Notes: generated by a model not told the origin, from the sequence alone. A stretch of 39,584 nt of DNA from Tannerellaceae bacterium (GCA_031270665.1 JAISXD010000028.1:1-39584); one strand, 5' to 3'. Counted from the stretch's first letter, positions 24,120 to 33,765 are shown. Numbers and translations are program-made.

Positions 24120-24163
24120 AGAAACTGTTTAAAGAATCCGAAAATAAAATTTAAACAGTTTCT
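24120..24163 (+). terminator. Hairpin terminator after the DUF4252-sigma module
   Basis: agaaactgtttaaa (24120-24133) pairs exactly with 24150-24163, a 14-bp stem with a 16-base loop. The downstream side is T-rich (ctacatatcgtcatttg). It separates the DUF4252 module from the next sigma factor gene. Confidence 0.65.
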
Positions 24164-24181
24164 ACATATCGTCATTTGTAC

Positions 24182-24189
24182 TATATTTG
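24182..24189 (+). promoter_or_regulatory. Putative -7 box of the PUL sigma factor promoter
   Basis: TATATTTG matches TAnnTTTG, 17 bases before the ATG at 24207. The -33 region overlaps the preceding terminator stem and has no clear TTTG. Confidence 0.4.
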
Positions 24190-24206
24190 TTTTCCATTTA
24201 TTTAGT

Positions 24207-24767
24207 ATGGATGATTATAAAGATAAAACCGCATTCTTCACGTCACTCTTTAACCACTACAAAGAGCCATTTATTTCATTCGCCAATTCGTACGTGAGAG
24301 ACATCCATATCGCCGAAGACCTTTATATGGAAGCCATGCTGGATTTCTGGGAAAAACGACATAGCTTCAACGACAGCCTGAATATCCCGGCTTATATCCT
24401 CACCATGATCAAAAACAAGGCCCTGAATTACTTAAGGCATATCTATATCAAAAACGATGTAGAGACAACTATGCATACCCAGGGCCAACGGGAACTGAAG
24501 TTGCGCATAGCATCGCTAAACGATTGCATCCCTTCCGAACTTTTTGCCGGCGACATCAAACAAATCATTCAGGAAGCATTCAAAAAGCTCCCCAAACAAA
24601 CCAGGCAAATCTTTTACCTGAGCCGGGTCAGGCACAAAAAAAACAAAGAAATCGCCGAAGAATTAAATATCAACCTTAAAACCGTAGAATTCCATATAAC
24701 AAAAGCCTTAAAGCTATTCTCCACCCACCTGAAGGATTATTTATATGCGTTTTTGCTTCTTATCTGA
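24207..24767 (+). CDS. ECF sigma factor of the polysaccharide utilization locus
   Basis: 186 residues, ECF-type sigma of the Bacteroides-expansion kind that partners FecR anti-sigmas. Region 2 at about 10-75 with FANSYVRDIHIAEDLYMEAMLDFWEK; region 4 at about 125-180 with LPKQTRQIFYLSRVRHKKNKEIAEELNINLKTVEFHITKALK. FecR follows 98 bases later and SusC with an STN domain after that, the standard trans-envelope relay. Expected target is the susC promoter and its own operon. The 98-base gap holds a nested hairpin. Confidence 0.93.
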   Translation: MDDYKDKTAFFTSLFNHYKEPFISFANSYVRDIHIAEDLYMEAMLDFWEKRHSFNDSLNIPAYILTMIKNKALNYLRHIYIKNDVETTMHTQGQRELKLRIASLNDCIPSELFAGDIKQIIQEAFKKLPKQTRQIFYLSRVRHKKNKEIAEELNINLKTVEFHITKALKLFSTHLKDYLYAFLLLI

Positions 24768-24779
24768 TGGTATAATAAT

Positions 24780-24833
24780 AATACGATACTATCGCTAATC
24801 GTAAAAATAAGCGATTTTAAATCCAATCGTATT
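24780..24833 (+). repeat. Nested inverted repeats between sigma and FecR genes
   Basis: Outer arms aatacgat (24780-24787) and atcgtatt (24826-24833) enclose inner arms atcgct (24791-24796) and agcgat (24810-24815), all exact. Together they can form one interrupted stem-loop that could adjust the sigma to anti-sigma ratio in the shared transcript. No U-run follows, so a plain terminator is less likely. Confidence 0.45.
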
Positions 24834-24865
24834 AGGGTAGGGCCTTCCTGAAGTGTTATTAATTT

Positions 24866-25795
24866 ATGAGAAAGATATTGTTATATAAGTATTTTGAGAA
24901 CAGGGTTACGCAAAAAGAGGAAAAAGATATTCTCGACTGGATTGCACTTTCTACAGATAATTATCAAAACTATCTGAAAGAAAGAAAACTGTGGAACGTG
25001 TTGTTGTTAAACAGTCAGGATGAAGGCATCAGCGAACGCAGAAGAAAAAGGAGCCCCATACTCGGTTGGAAAATAACGGCCATAGCCGCATCATTAGCAT
25101 TACTTGTTTCGCTGACGGGTTATCTGTTCAAGGCATCCGATACCAACAAAAACATCCATTCCGTCATCGTTCCCCCGGGACAGCGAACGCAATTGATCCT
25201 GGAAGACGGCACAAAGGTATGGCTGAATGCGAAAACTACTCTTACCTATGCGGTGCAATTTGATACAAACTCGCGTAAAGTAACACTAAACGGGGAAGGC
25301 TATTTTGAAGTAAAACCCGAGAAAAACAGGCCTTTCATCATCATAACGGAAAAATACAACGTCAATGTGCTCGGTACCACCATCAACGTTTGTGCATACA
25401 ACAATAGCGGCAATCCTTTTGAATTATCGCTTCTTACAGGAAAAGTGTATCTGGAAGACAGTACCGGAGCCAGCGTGAACATACAATTAAAACCGAACGA
25501 ATCTGTCACAGAACAGAAAGGAATATTGCATAAAGCGCCAATCACTTCATATGACCGGTTTCGATGGAAAGACGGGTTGATCTGCCTCGACGATGAGCCT
25601 TTCGACACGCTGATGGAAAAATTCGCCGAATATTACGCCATAAAGATCATCGTGAAGAAAGCATATAACAACTATCGTTGCACGGGAACATTCAGGATGA
25701 ATGACGGCGTAGACTATGCACTGCGAGTGTTACAAAGAGATGTAAAATTCAACTATAAACGAAACGATGAAACAGAAACAATAACGATCTATTAA
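24866..25795 (+). CDS. FecR-type anti-sigma factor
   Basis: 309 residues, inner-membrane anti-sigma of the SusC-STN relay. Cytoplasmic sigma-binding N-terminus (about 1-65), a transmembrane segment at about 70-88 (ITAIAASLALLVSLTGYLF), a periplasmic FecR domain about 98-197 (VPPGQRTQLILEDGTKVWLNA, GEGYFEVKPEKNRPFII, VLGTTINVCAY, LLTGKVYLED), and a C-terminal domain about 240-309 of the DUF4974 kind with FDTLMEKFAEYYAIKI, which contacts STN domains. It regulates the sigma factor at 24207 and, when signalled, releases it. Confidence 0.94.
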   Translation: MRKILLYKYFENRVTQKEEKDILDWIALSTDNYQNYLKERKLWNVLLLNSQDEGISERRRKRSPILGWKITAIAASLALLVSLTGYLFKASDTNKNIHSVIVPPGQRTQLILEDGTKVWLNAKTTLTYAVQFDTNSRKVTLNGEGYFEVKPEKNRPFIIITEKYNVNVLGTTINVCAYNNSGNPFELSLLTGKVYLEDSTGASVNIQLKPNESVTEQKGILHKAPITSYDRFRWKDGLICLDDEPFDTLMEKFAEYYAIKIIVKKAYNNYRCTGTFRMNDGVDYALRVLQRDVKFNYKRNDETETITIY

Positions 25796-25869
25796 TTAGC
25801 TTATACATTTTTAGTAACCTTTTAAATCTAACCACTTATGCTACGAGGGCCATAACAATAAAAACAAAA

Positions 25870-25897
25870 GCCGGAAACTGTGGGGACAGTTTCCGGC
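25870..25897. repeat. Perfect 12-bp hairpin upstream of susC, terminator-like on the minus strand
   Basis: gccggaaactgt (25870-25881), loop gggg, then acagtttccggc (25886-25897). On the plus strand no T-run follows, but on the minus strand the stem is followed by TTTTGTTTTTATTG, a classic intrinsic terminator, though no minus-strand gene ends there. It lies 66 bases before the susC start in what is probably the leader or promoter region. Its core gaaactgt/acagtttc also occurs in the 24120-24163 hairpin. Confidence 0.6.
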
Positions 25898-25962
25898 CGG
25901 TAAATGTCAATCCGAGACAAGTCATAGAATCCCAGTATTAACTATTAAACTATTACAAAGTT

Positions 25963-28900
25963 ATGATAAAAAAAATTTATCTGTTGTTTCTTGTATTAAA
26001 TAAAGACAAGTTAACTCATTTTAAACGAATTATGAAATTATCATTTTTCATCTTGTTTTGTATCGTATTTTCCGCTATTGCCGAAAATGCCAGTTCGCAA
26101 AGTATAAACGTGACGTTGAAGAAACAAAACGTTCCGGTCAGCGAAATTCTAAAAGAAATTGAAGAGCAAAGCGATTATCTGTTCATCTACGATAAACAAA
26201 ACGTGGATGTAAATCGCAAAATATCAATTCATGCCTCCTCAAAGCCTGTAAGCAGTGTGTTGAAAGAACTATTCAACAATACTGATATTATTTACGTCGT
26301 AGAAAGCAAGCATATTGTTTTGACAAAAGCTAACATGAACAACATCCCAAGCATCACGCAGCAAGACCGTAAAACAATCGCCGGCGTCGTCAAAGACGAC
26401 AAAGGGATAGAAATAATCGGTGCAAATATTGTTGTTAAAGGAACAACAATCGGTTCCATTACCGATACCGACGGAAGATTCTCAATTGATGCTCCGGCAG
26501 GCAGTATCTTGCAAGTCTCCTATATCGGATATTTAACAAAAGAAATTCCTGTCGGAAACCAGACTTCTCTCAACATCAGCCTGACGGAAGACACGAAAAC
26601 GCTTGATGAAGTAGTTGTTGTTGGTTATGGCACCATGAAGAAAAGAGACTTGACAGGTTCCGTATCATCTGTTAAATCAGAAGATATCCAACGTTCTCCC
26701 GTCACCTCTCTCGATCAGGCCATTCAAGGTAAAGCAGCCGGCGTACAGGTATCTCAGGCTTCGTCGGCTCCCGGCGGCAGGGTTTCGATCCGCGTTCGTG
26801 GAGGAAACTCATTAAGCAGCAGTAACGAACCACTGTATGTAGTAGATGGTTTCCCCGTTTCGGCAGGAGGTTCGGCAGGAGGTAACGGTGCGGCGCAAAA
26901 TCCATTGGCTACATTAAATACCTCCGATATTGCTTCCATAGAAATATTGAAGGATGCATCCGCAACGGCCATCTACGGCGCCCGCGGTGCAAACGGCGTA
27001 GTATTGATTACCACCAAAAGAGGAAACATAGGGAAACCTCAAGTATCATTGGACGCCTATTATGGCGTACAGACAGTAGCTAAGAAATTAGACCTGATGA
27101 ATGCCCGGGAATATGCTACTTTGGTAAATGAAGCAAGAGAGAATGACGGCCAAGCCGCGGTATTCCCGAATCCCGGCAACCTACACTATTTCCCTGAAAT
27201 TTCGACAATTGGAGAAGGCGTCGATTATCAGGACGAAGTATTCACCAGCGCTCCTATCCAAAACTACAACCTCGCCATAATAGGAGGAAATGAAGGGATT
27301 CGTTATGCTGTCGGAGGCAGTTATTTCGGACAGAACGGTATTATAAAGAACAGCGACTTCAACAGAGCTTCACTCCGTTCAAACCTGGATTTGAAAATAT
27401 TACCCAATCTGACGGTCGGCACAAATATCTCTGCAAGTCACATCTGGTCAGACGGTATGCCTTCTGAAGGCGACGGCGGTGGCGGTACGGGTGGCGTTGT
27501 ACATGGCGCAATCGTAATGCCTGCATCCGTACCTGTCTTCGATGCAGAAGGAAATTATACAATGACCAACCCTACCCCCGGGGCTACTCCAAGTAACAAC
27601 CCGATCGCTACAGTCAATCATTATAAGGAAAGGCAGGAGATAGACCGTTTCTTAGGCTCTATCGACGCGAACTGGGAAATTATCAAAAACCTGACTCTTA
27701 AAGTTACTTTCGGTACGGATAGATCCACAGCAAACAGAGCTTTCTATTGGCCAAAAGAAACCCATAGAGGATATAGTAAGAACGGAGAAGCCCTCCAAAG
27801 ATACCGCAGGGATGCTTCCTATCTGAATGAAAACATTCTGACTTACAACAATACCTTCGGCGATCATTCCCTAAACGTGATGGGCGGTTATACTTGGCAG
27901 ATATTTCATTACAAACATTTTGAATCAAGCTCTACCAACTATTCCTCCGACTTATACCTTGCCGACAACTTAGGAGCGGGAACCACTTTCGGGCAGCCAA
28001 ATTCAAGCCGGACGCAAAGCCAGTTGGCTTCCTACCTGAGCCGTATTAATTATATCTATAAAGACCGGTACCTGGTTACTGTGACAGCCCGCGCCGATGG
28101 AAGCTCCAGATTCGGAGCCAATAACAAATGGGCATTCTTTCCCTCTTTTGCCATAGCCTGGAGAGCTTCTGAAGAAGAATTCCTGAGAGATTTAGATTGG
28201 CTGTCTAACCTGAAAATAAGAAGCAGTTATGGAAAGACGGGTAATCAAAATATAGACAACTACAAATCATTGGCAATGCTTGGAAATATGAATTATAATT
28301 TTGGAGGCAACCTGAATTCAGGAGTAGGTCCCAATAATATTCCAAACCCTGATTTGAAGTGGGAAACGACTGCTACGACAGACATTGGCCTCGACGTCGG
28401 ATTATTTAACAACAGGCTGTCGTTAATTATAGATTACTACTACAAAAAGACGACCGATTTGCTTTGGAATATAAGTACGCCGAGTACGGTTGGTTTCAAA
28501 TCCATCTTTAAAAATATCGGAAGCCTGGAGAACAAAGGTGTGGAAATATCTTTGGGTGCAGACGTCTTAACCGGAGCATTCAAATGGAACACGCAAATGA
28601 ACTGGTCGAGAAACCGGAACAAAGTATTGGAAATACCGGGATATACGCCGGCAGTCCAGGAAACGCTGTCCGGCCACCTGAAAGTAAACGGAAGCTGGTT
28701 GGAACCCGGTATGCCGGTAGGCGTATGGAATTTGCTTAAATACGACGGCGTATTCCAGGATGAAGCACAATTGGCAGCAGGCCCCCGCTCCTCCAACAAT
28801 GATAAATTAGGTGACGCACGATTTATCGACAAAAGCGGAGACGGCAAGATCAATTACACAGACGACCGGACGATCGTTGGCGACCCGAATCCCGATTTTA

Positions 28901-29376
28901 TCTACGGATGGACAAATACCTTCTCCTATAAAGGATTCGATTTTTCTGTCTATCTGCAAGGTTCACAAGGTAATGACATCATCAACGTTCAACGTGCAGA
29001 AACAAACATCTCAGGCCCCTGGGGTAATCAACGCAGGGAAATACTGAACCGTTGGACTCCGTCTAATACGAACACGGATATTCCGAGAGCGCGGGTAACG
29101 GTAGATCCTCTGTTGTTGCAATCAGACTGGCTCATTGAAGATGGCAGCTATATGCGTTTCAAGACGATGACACTGGGTTATACATTCAACAAAATAAGAT
29201 TCATGAATTCGCTTCGCGTATATATAACCGGCCAGAATCTAATTACTATAACCGGTTATAGCGGCTTTGATCCTGAAGTAAACTCTCAAGGTAACAGCAA
29301 TCTGCAATTAGGGGTAGACTACAATGCCTATCCGTCTTCAAAAGCCGTTTTATTCGGAGTTAATGTATCGTTCTGA
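25963..29376 (+). CDS. SusC/RagA-family TonB-linked outer-membrane transporter with STN domain
   Basis: 1137-residue TonB-dependent glycan importer. Order: signal sequence, STN domain about 49-122 (SINVTLKKQNVPVSEILKEI) that signals to FecR, carboxypeptidase-like regulatory domain about 138-212 (GVVKDDKGIEIIGANIVVKG), then plug from about 213 with DEVVVVGYGTMKKRDLTGSV, RGGNSLSSSNEPLYVVDGFP and IEILKDASATAIYGARGANGVVLITTK, and a long beta-barrel ending in a terminal Phe (VNVSF). The start at 25963 gives a long signal sequence, common in STN-type SusC proteins; the Met at residue 24 (26032), before KLSFFILFCIVF, is an alternative. SusD follows 18 bases later. Expected control is by the sigma at 24207. 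Confidence 0.96.
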   Translation: MIKKIYLLFLVLNKDKLTHFKRIMKLSFFILFCIVFSAIAENASSQSINVTLKKQNVPVSEILKEIEEQSDYLFIYDKQNVDVNRKISIHASSKPVSSVLKELFNNTDIIYVVESKHIVLTKANMNNIPSITQQDRKTIAGVVKDDKGIEIIGANIVVKGTTIGSITDTDGRFSIDAPAGSILQVSYIGYLTKEIPVGNQTSLNISLTEDTKTLDEVVVVGYGTMKKRDLTGSVSSVKSEDIQRSPVTSLDQAIQGKAAGVQVSQASSAPGGRVSIRVRGGNSLSSSNEPLYVVDGFPVSAGGSAGGNGAAQNPLATLNTSDIASIEILKDASATAIYGARGANGVVLITTKRGNIGKPQVSLDAYYGVQTVAKKLDLMNAREYATLVNEARENDGQAAVFPNPGNLHYFPEISTIGEGVDYQDEVFTSAPIQNYNLAIIGGNEGIRYAVGGSYFGQNGIIKNSDFNRASLRSNLDLKILPNLTVGTNISASHIWSDGMPSEGDGGGGTGGVVHGAIVMPASVPVFDAEGNYTMTNPTPGATPSNNPIATVNHYKERQEIDRFLGSIDANWEIIKNLTLKVTFGTDRSTANRAFYWPKETHRGYSKNGEALQRYRRDASYLNENILTYNNTFGDHSLNVMGGYTWQIFHYKHFESSSTNYSSDLYLADNLGAGTTFGQPNSSRTQSQLASYLSRINYIYKDRYLVTVTARADGSSRFGANNKWAFFPSFAIAWRASEEEFLRDLDWLSNLKIRSSYGKTGNQNIDNYKSLAMLGNMNYNFGGNLNSGVGPNNIPNPDLKWETTATTDIGLDVGLFNNRLSLIIDYYYKKTTDLLWNISTPSTVGFKSIFKNIGSLENKGVEISLGADVLTGAFKWNTQMNWSRNRNKVLEIPGYTPAVQETLSGHLKVNGSWLEPGMPVGVWNLLKYDGVFQDEAQLAAGPRSSNNDKLGDARFIDKSGDGKINYTDDRTIVGDPNPDFIYGWTNTFSYKGFDFSVYLQGSQGNDIINVQRAETNISGPWGNQRREILNRWTPSNTNTDIPRARVTVDPLLLQSDWLIEDGSYMRFKTMTLGYTFNKIRFMNSLRVYITGQNLITITGYSGFDPEVNSQGNSNLQLGVDYNAYPSSKAVLFGVNVSF

Positions 29377-29394
29377 TTATCTAACTACAAAAGC

Positions 29395-30879
29395 ATGATT
29401 ATTATGAAGCTTAAACAAACAATATTCATTTTAGCAACTGCCCTGTTATTGTTGAACAGTTGCCACGACAGCTTTCTGGAAGAGAAAGTATATAGTAATA
29501 TTACCCCTCTGAATTTCTATAAAACAGAATCCGACGCAAAGGCCGCTTTGTCTTCGGTGTATAACACATTGCGTAGCGGCGACGGTTTTCAACGCCAGGT
29601 AATACTGGCAGCCGAATATCCGGGAGAAGCAACATGGCCAAACAATTCAGGCGAAGCCTGGCGGACAGAGATGGATCAGTTTACCTGGACTACAAGTTCT
29701 ACCGGTTTCTACCAAATATGGTCGCAACTATACGTAACAATCAACCGGGCCAATACGGTACTTAGCAATCTGGAAAATATAGAATTTCCTACAGCCGGGC
29801 TAAAAGAACAGATAATAGGTGAAACCCGTTTTCTGCGCGGGCTTTCTTTTCTGTATTTAATTCGTTTTTTTGAAAATATTCCTCTTAAGACAGAAGAGAA
29901 TATGGACGAAATAGAATCGCCGAATGAAGGAACAGGCGATGCGGTCTGGTCATTAATCTTTGCGGATTTCGAATATGCCAAAAGCAATTTGAAACCAAAA
30001 AATACAGGAGCGGATGTAGGCAGGGCAACGGCCGGCGCCGCTCAAACGTTGCTGGCAAAAGCATATTTGTCTTATGCCGGAAAGCCTTGGAATAAAACTG
30101 AATACTGGAGCAAAGCCGCGCAGGAAGCCAAAGCGGCGATAGACAATAGCGCTTATGGATATGGTTTGGAAGAAAATTACGAACGCGTATTCTTATTAGC
30201 AAATGAGCATGGCCCTGAATATATTTTCAGTGTTGAATACGAAAGTTTCATGGGACAAGGATGGGATTGGCCGACTTTTGCCGGAATCAGAAGCGGCGAT
30301 CAGATCAAACTGGATGGATGGTCGTCTCTTGTTGCGGAAGAAGACTTCTTCAACACCATGGAAGTAACTGATAAAAGAAGGGAGAAAACATTCGTCTTAT
30401 CGTATCAGGGAATCAATAATCCAAACGATACTTATACGTATCCCGGCAATATCTCATTGCCGCATTACAACAAATATGTAGACAGAAATGATGTTGGATC
30501 CGGCACGGGCGACTACGCTTTGAACCATCCTATAACAAGGTTTTCCGATCTGCTCTTAATATATTCCGAAGCGGAAAATGAAGTAAACGGGCCGAGTGAA
30601 AACGCCCTGTCCGGGATCAACCGGGTACGTGAACGAGCCGGCCTCCCCTTGCTGAAAGCTTCCGGCTTCACGAAAGAATCCTTGCGGGAAGCTATTTTCC
30701 AGGAAAGGATATGGGAACTATGCGAGGAAGGACATGCCTGGTTTGACATGAAACGGATGGGTATGATAGAGAAACGGATCAAGAAACATTCGGTATCGGA
30801 AAAACATTATGTATTCCCAATCCCCCAAAATGAGTTGGATGTTAATCCGAACTTAGTACAGAACAGCCAGTATAAATAA
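29395..30879 (+). CDS. SusD/RagB-family glycan-binding lipoprotein
   Basis: 494-residue surface lipoprotein that caps SusC and binds the glycan. Lipobox LLNSC with Cys23 counting from the first ATG; the second ATG (29404, MKLKQ) is the more natural start and leaves Cys20. Seen: N-terminal SFLEEKVYSNITPLNFYKTESDAKAALSS-type opening, tetratricopeptide-like helices (INRANTVLSNLE, IIGETRFLRGLSFLYLIRFF), and the SusD C-terminus (RFSDLLLIYSEAENE, INRVRERAGLP, REAIFQERIWELCEEGHAWFDMKR, FPIPQNELDVNPNL). Glycan specificity is not readable. A hairpin terminator or attenuator separates it from the GH2 gene. Confidence 0.95.
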   Translation: MIIMKLKQTIFILATALLLLNSCHDSFLEEKVYSNITPLNFYKTESDAKAALSSVYNTLRSGDGFQRQVILAAEYPGEATWPNNSGEAWRTEMDQFTWTTSSTGFYQIWSQLYVTINRANTVLSNLENIEFPTAGLKEQIIGETRFLRGLSFLYLIRFFENIPLKTEENMDEIESPNEGTGDAVWSLIFADFEYAKSNLKPKNTGADVGRATAGAAQTLLAKAYLSYAGKPWNKTEYWSKAAQEAKAAIDNSAYGYGLEENYERVFLLANEHGPEYIFSVEYESFMGQGWDWPTFAGIRSGDQIKLDGWSSLVAEEDFFNTMEVTDKRREKTFVLSYQGINNPNDTYTYPGNISLPHYNKYVDRNDVGSGTGDYALNHPITRFSDLLLIYSEAENEVNGPSENALSGINRVRERAGLPLLKASGFTKESLREAIFQERIWELCEEGHAWFDMKRMGMIEKRIKKHSVSEKHYVFPIPQNELDVNPNLVQNSQYK

Positions 30880-30885
30880 ATTTTA

Positions 30886-30893
30886 TACCTTTG
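30886..30893 (+). promoter_or_regulatory. Possible -7 box before the GH2 gene
   Basis: TACCTTTG matches TAnnTTTG, but it precedes the hairpin at 30897-30948, so a transcript starting here would meet the stem at once. It may be chance, or an attenuated internal promoter. Confidence 0.2.
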
Positions 30894-30896
30894 ACT

Positions 30897-30948
30897 ACAA
30901 ATAAAAGATTGCGCGATTAATCTTTTAATCTTGCAATCTTTTATTTGT
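30897..30948 (+). terminator. Hairpin between susD and the GH2 gene
   Basis: acaaataaaagattgc (30897-30912) pairs exactly with 30933-30948, a 16-bp stem around a 20-base loop that itself contains gattaatc. It probably reduces readthrough from susCD into the enzyme genes, giving more transporter than enzyme. Confidence 0.65.
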
Positions 30949-30987
30949 GGTTTATTGCTTAAATAACATATAATACCATCTGTTATA

Positions 30988-33759
30988 ATGAAAAAGACAA
31001 TTCTATTATTCCTGAGTTTCTGTGTTTTGTCTTCTTATGCCCAGCAAACCGAAACGCTTTACTTGTCTGGGACAGGGAATGACAATACTGTTTTATGGGA
31101 TTTCTTTTGCACGGACGGACGCAAGAGTGGCGAATGGGCAAAGATTCCGGTTCCTTCCAACTGGGAGCTTGAAGGATTCGGACAATTCACATATGGGCAC
31201 GACAAAGAGCGTATCAACGAAAGCGGGATGTATCGCCATACATTTACAATTCCCAAGAATTGGAAGAATAAAAAAGTAAATATCGTCTTCGACGGTTCCA
31301 TGACCGACACGGAAGTAAAAGTGAATGGCCGGAGTGCAGGAAAAACGCATTTGGGAGGTTATTATTGTTTCAGATATGACATCAGTAAACTCCTTACATA
31401 TGGAAAAGAAAACCTGTTGGAAGTAACTGTACACAAAGCTTCTTCCAATCAAACCGTAGAAGAGGCCGAACGTACGGCTGATTTCTGGATATATGGCGGC
31501 ATTTACCGCCCCGTATGGCTGGAAGCGCTTCCCAAAACACATATCGAACGCATCGCCATTGACGCCAAATGCGACGGTTCATTCCAAATGGATGTATTTA
31601 CAGGCGTAAATGCGAAGGGGACAGAAGTAACCGCACAAGTAAAAACATTGGACGGCAAGCCATTCGGTAACCCCATCCGGGCTGATTTAGACAAGGGAAC
31701 GAACGTTCGTTTGACCGGAACATTCAATAATCCGGCTCTCTGGTCTGCCGAGTTTCCGAATCTTTATCAGATAGAAGTTTCCATGCTGAAAGACGGAAAA
31801 CTGCTTCACAGTATCCGGGAAAAGTTTGGTTTCCGAACAGTGGAACTACGACCGGGAGATGGTTTTTACGTAAACGGAAGCAAAATCAAATTCAAAGGAG
31901 TAGACCGTCATACCCATTGGCCCGCAAGCGGCAGGACAAGCAGTTACAGCATCAGCCTGATGGATGCCGAACTGATAAAAGAAATGAATATGAATGCCGT
32001 CCGCATGTCTCACTATCCGCCCGACAGACATTTCTTAGATGTCTGCGATTCACTCGGACTATATGTCATCAACGAGCTTACGGCCTGGCAATATCCTCCT
32101 TACGACACGCAAGTGGGCAAAGAGAAAGTCATGCAATTAGTCACGCGCGATGTTAACCATCCTTGTATAGTTATGTGGGCTAACGGGAACGAAGGAGGCT
32201 TCAATTTCGAATTAGTCCCGGAATACGCCCTATATGACATACAAAACCGGATTGTCATTCATCCCTGGATGGAAGAAGAACTGACGAATACCTATCATTA
32301 CCCGTCTTATGAAGCGGCCACCCAATTTCTTTCTAATGGGAAGAAAGTATTCTTTCCAACGGAAACGATTCACGGATTATACGATGGCGGGCATGGCGCC
32401 GGACTGGACGACTTCTGGAACCTGATGCTGGCAAGCCCGTTGAGCGCCGGCTGTTTTCTTTGGGACTTTGCCGACGCCGGAATTGTCCGCAACGACAAAA
32501 ACAATGAAATCGACACCGACGGCAACCATGGAGCCGACGGTATCGTAGGCCCCTATCGTGAAAAAGAAGGAAGCTTCTTCACCATCAGGGAGGTATGGTC
32601 GCCTGTTTACCTTGAAGGAATGTCCTTCCTCCCTCCTACTTTCGACGGAACATTCAAAGTGGAAAACCGTTATAACTTCACCAACCTGAATCAATGCCGC
32701 TTTACCGCCAAATGGGTTAAATTCGATTATTCATCAGGCAAATCGGCCTTTACGGAAACAAAGATAGTTTCGCCAGATATAAAGCCGGGATTCAACGGCC
32801 TGTTGAAAGTCGGCCTTCCTGCAACGTTAACCGATTATGACGCCCTCTTCCTGACTGCCATCGATGCTCACGGCAAAGAAATATATACCTGGACGCGAAC
32901 CATTACCCCGGCCCGGCAATATGCCGCTGCTTTAATCGGAACAGACGGCGGGAGTATACATAAAGAAGAACAAGGGAATGATATTATCTTCCATTCGGGA
33001 AACACAAAGGTGGCCATTGACAAAACCAAAGGTACTATCAGGGAAATAGCCGTAAACGGCAAACGTTTATCCTTAACCAACGGGCCCCGGTACACCAATG
33101 AAGGCATGGTATTGAATGAAGTAAAGAGCTTGACGGAAAACGGAACAGAGAAAATGCAATTCATTTTCATCCCGGAAGACAGCAAGCGCCCGGGTAAGCG
33201 GAACGTCATCCGCCTGGCGCTATTGCCTTCAGAATGGATAGAGATTGATTACTCATTTGATATAGGAGGCTACCACGACCATATCGGCATTACGTTTGAT
33301 TATCCGGAAAATAAAGTCAAGCATGTTAAATGGTTAGGGAATGGGCCTTACCGGGTATGGAAGAACCGGCTGAAAGGCGTCACGTTCAACATCTGGGAGA
33401 AAGACTATAACAACACCGTCACCGGCGAATCCTGGGTATATCCCGAATTCAAGGGTTTCCATTCCAACCTGTATGCCGCCGACCTGGCTACTGATGAAGG
33501 AGTTATCCGCCTTGTTGCCGCTTCGGATGATTTATTCCTGCATTTGTTTACACCCGACAGTCCGGCTAAGCGAAACAACGACAATACGTTGGGCATATTC
33601 CCCGACGGACAGTTATCCATATTGAACGCAATCAGCCCCGTGGGAACCAAATTCAGGCAGGCAAAAGAAGTAGGCCCGCAAAGCCGGCAGAATTATTTCC
33701 AGAGTTCCGGGCGTAGCGAACCTCTGAAAGGTAAAGTGTATTTAAAATTTATTCCATAA
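30988..33759 (+). CDS. GH2-family beta-galactosidase-like glycoside hydrolase, exported
   Basis: 923 residues with signal peptide MKKTILLFLSFCVLSSYAQQ. Order: jelly-roll sugar-binding domain about 30-180 (IPVPSNWELEGFG, YRHTFTIP, NGRSAGKTHLGGYYCFRYDIS), Ig-like domain about 185-285, TIM barrel about 290-560 (FKGVDRHTHWPASGR, NAVRMSHYPPDRHFLDVCDSLG), then two beta domains with a Bgal-small-chain-like end (WLGNGPYRVWKNRLKG). Acid/base Glu402 in WANGNEGG; the likely nucleophile is Glu459 in FFPTETIHGLYDGGHG. The family cleaves beta-galactosides and related bonds; this member's exact substrate is unknown. It is followed 6 bases later by the GH105 gene, so both act on the same glycan in the periplasm. 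Confidence 0.92.
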   Translation: MKKTILLFLSFCVLSSYAQQTETLYLSGTGNDNTVLWDFFCTDGRKSGEWAKIPVPSNWELEGFGQFTYGHDKERINESGMYRHTFTIPKNWKNKKVNIVFDGSMTDTEVKVNGRSAGKTHLGGYYCFRYDISKLLTYGKENLLEVTVHKASSNQTVEEAERTADFWIYGGIYRPVWLEALPKTHIERIAIDAKCDGSFQMDVFTGVNAKGTEVTAQVKTLDGKPFGNPIRADLDKGTNVRLTGTFNNPALWSAEFPNLYQIEVSMLKDGKLLHSIREKFGFRTVELRPGDGFYVNGSKIKFKGVDRHTHWPASGRTSSYSISLMDAELIKEMNMNAVRMSHYPPDRHFLDVCDSLGLYVINELTAWQYPPYDTQVGKEKVMQLVTRDVNHPCIVMWANGNEGGFNFELVPEYALYDIQNRIVIHPWMEEELTNTYHYPSYEAATQFLSNGKKVFFPTETIHGLYDGGHGAGLDDFWNLMLASPLSAGCFLWDFADAGIVRNDKNNEIDTDGNHGADGIVGPYREKEGSFFTIREVWSPVYLEGMSFLPPTFDGTFKVENRYNFTNLNQCRFTAKWVKFDYSSGKSAFTETKIVSPDIKPGFNGLLKVGLPATLTDYDALFLTAIDAHGKEIYTWTRTITPARQYAAALIGTDGGSIHKEEQGNDIIFHSGNTKVAIDKTKGTIREIAVNGKRLSLTNGPRYTNEGMVLNEVKSLTENGTEKMQFIFIPEDSKRPGKRNVIRLALLPSEWIEIDYSFDIGGYHDHIGITFDYPENKVKHVKWLGNGPYRVWKNRLKGVTFNIWEKDYNNTVTGESWVYPEFKGFHSNLYAADLATDEGVIRLVAASDDLFLHLFTPDSPAKRNNDNTLGIFPDGQLSILNAISPVGTKFRQAKEVGPQSRQNYFQSSGRSEPLKGKVYLKFIP

Positions 33760-33765
33760 ATATGT

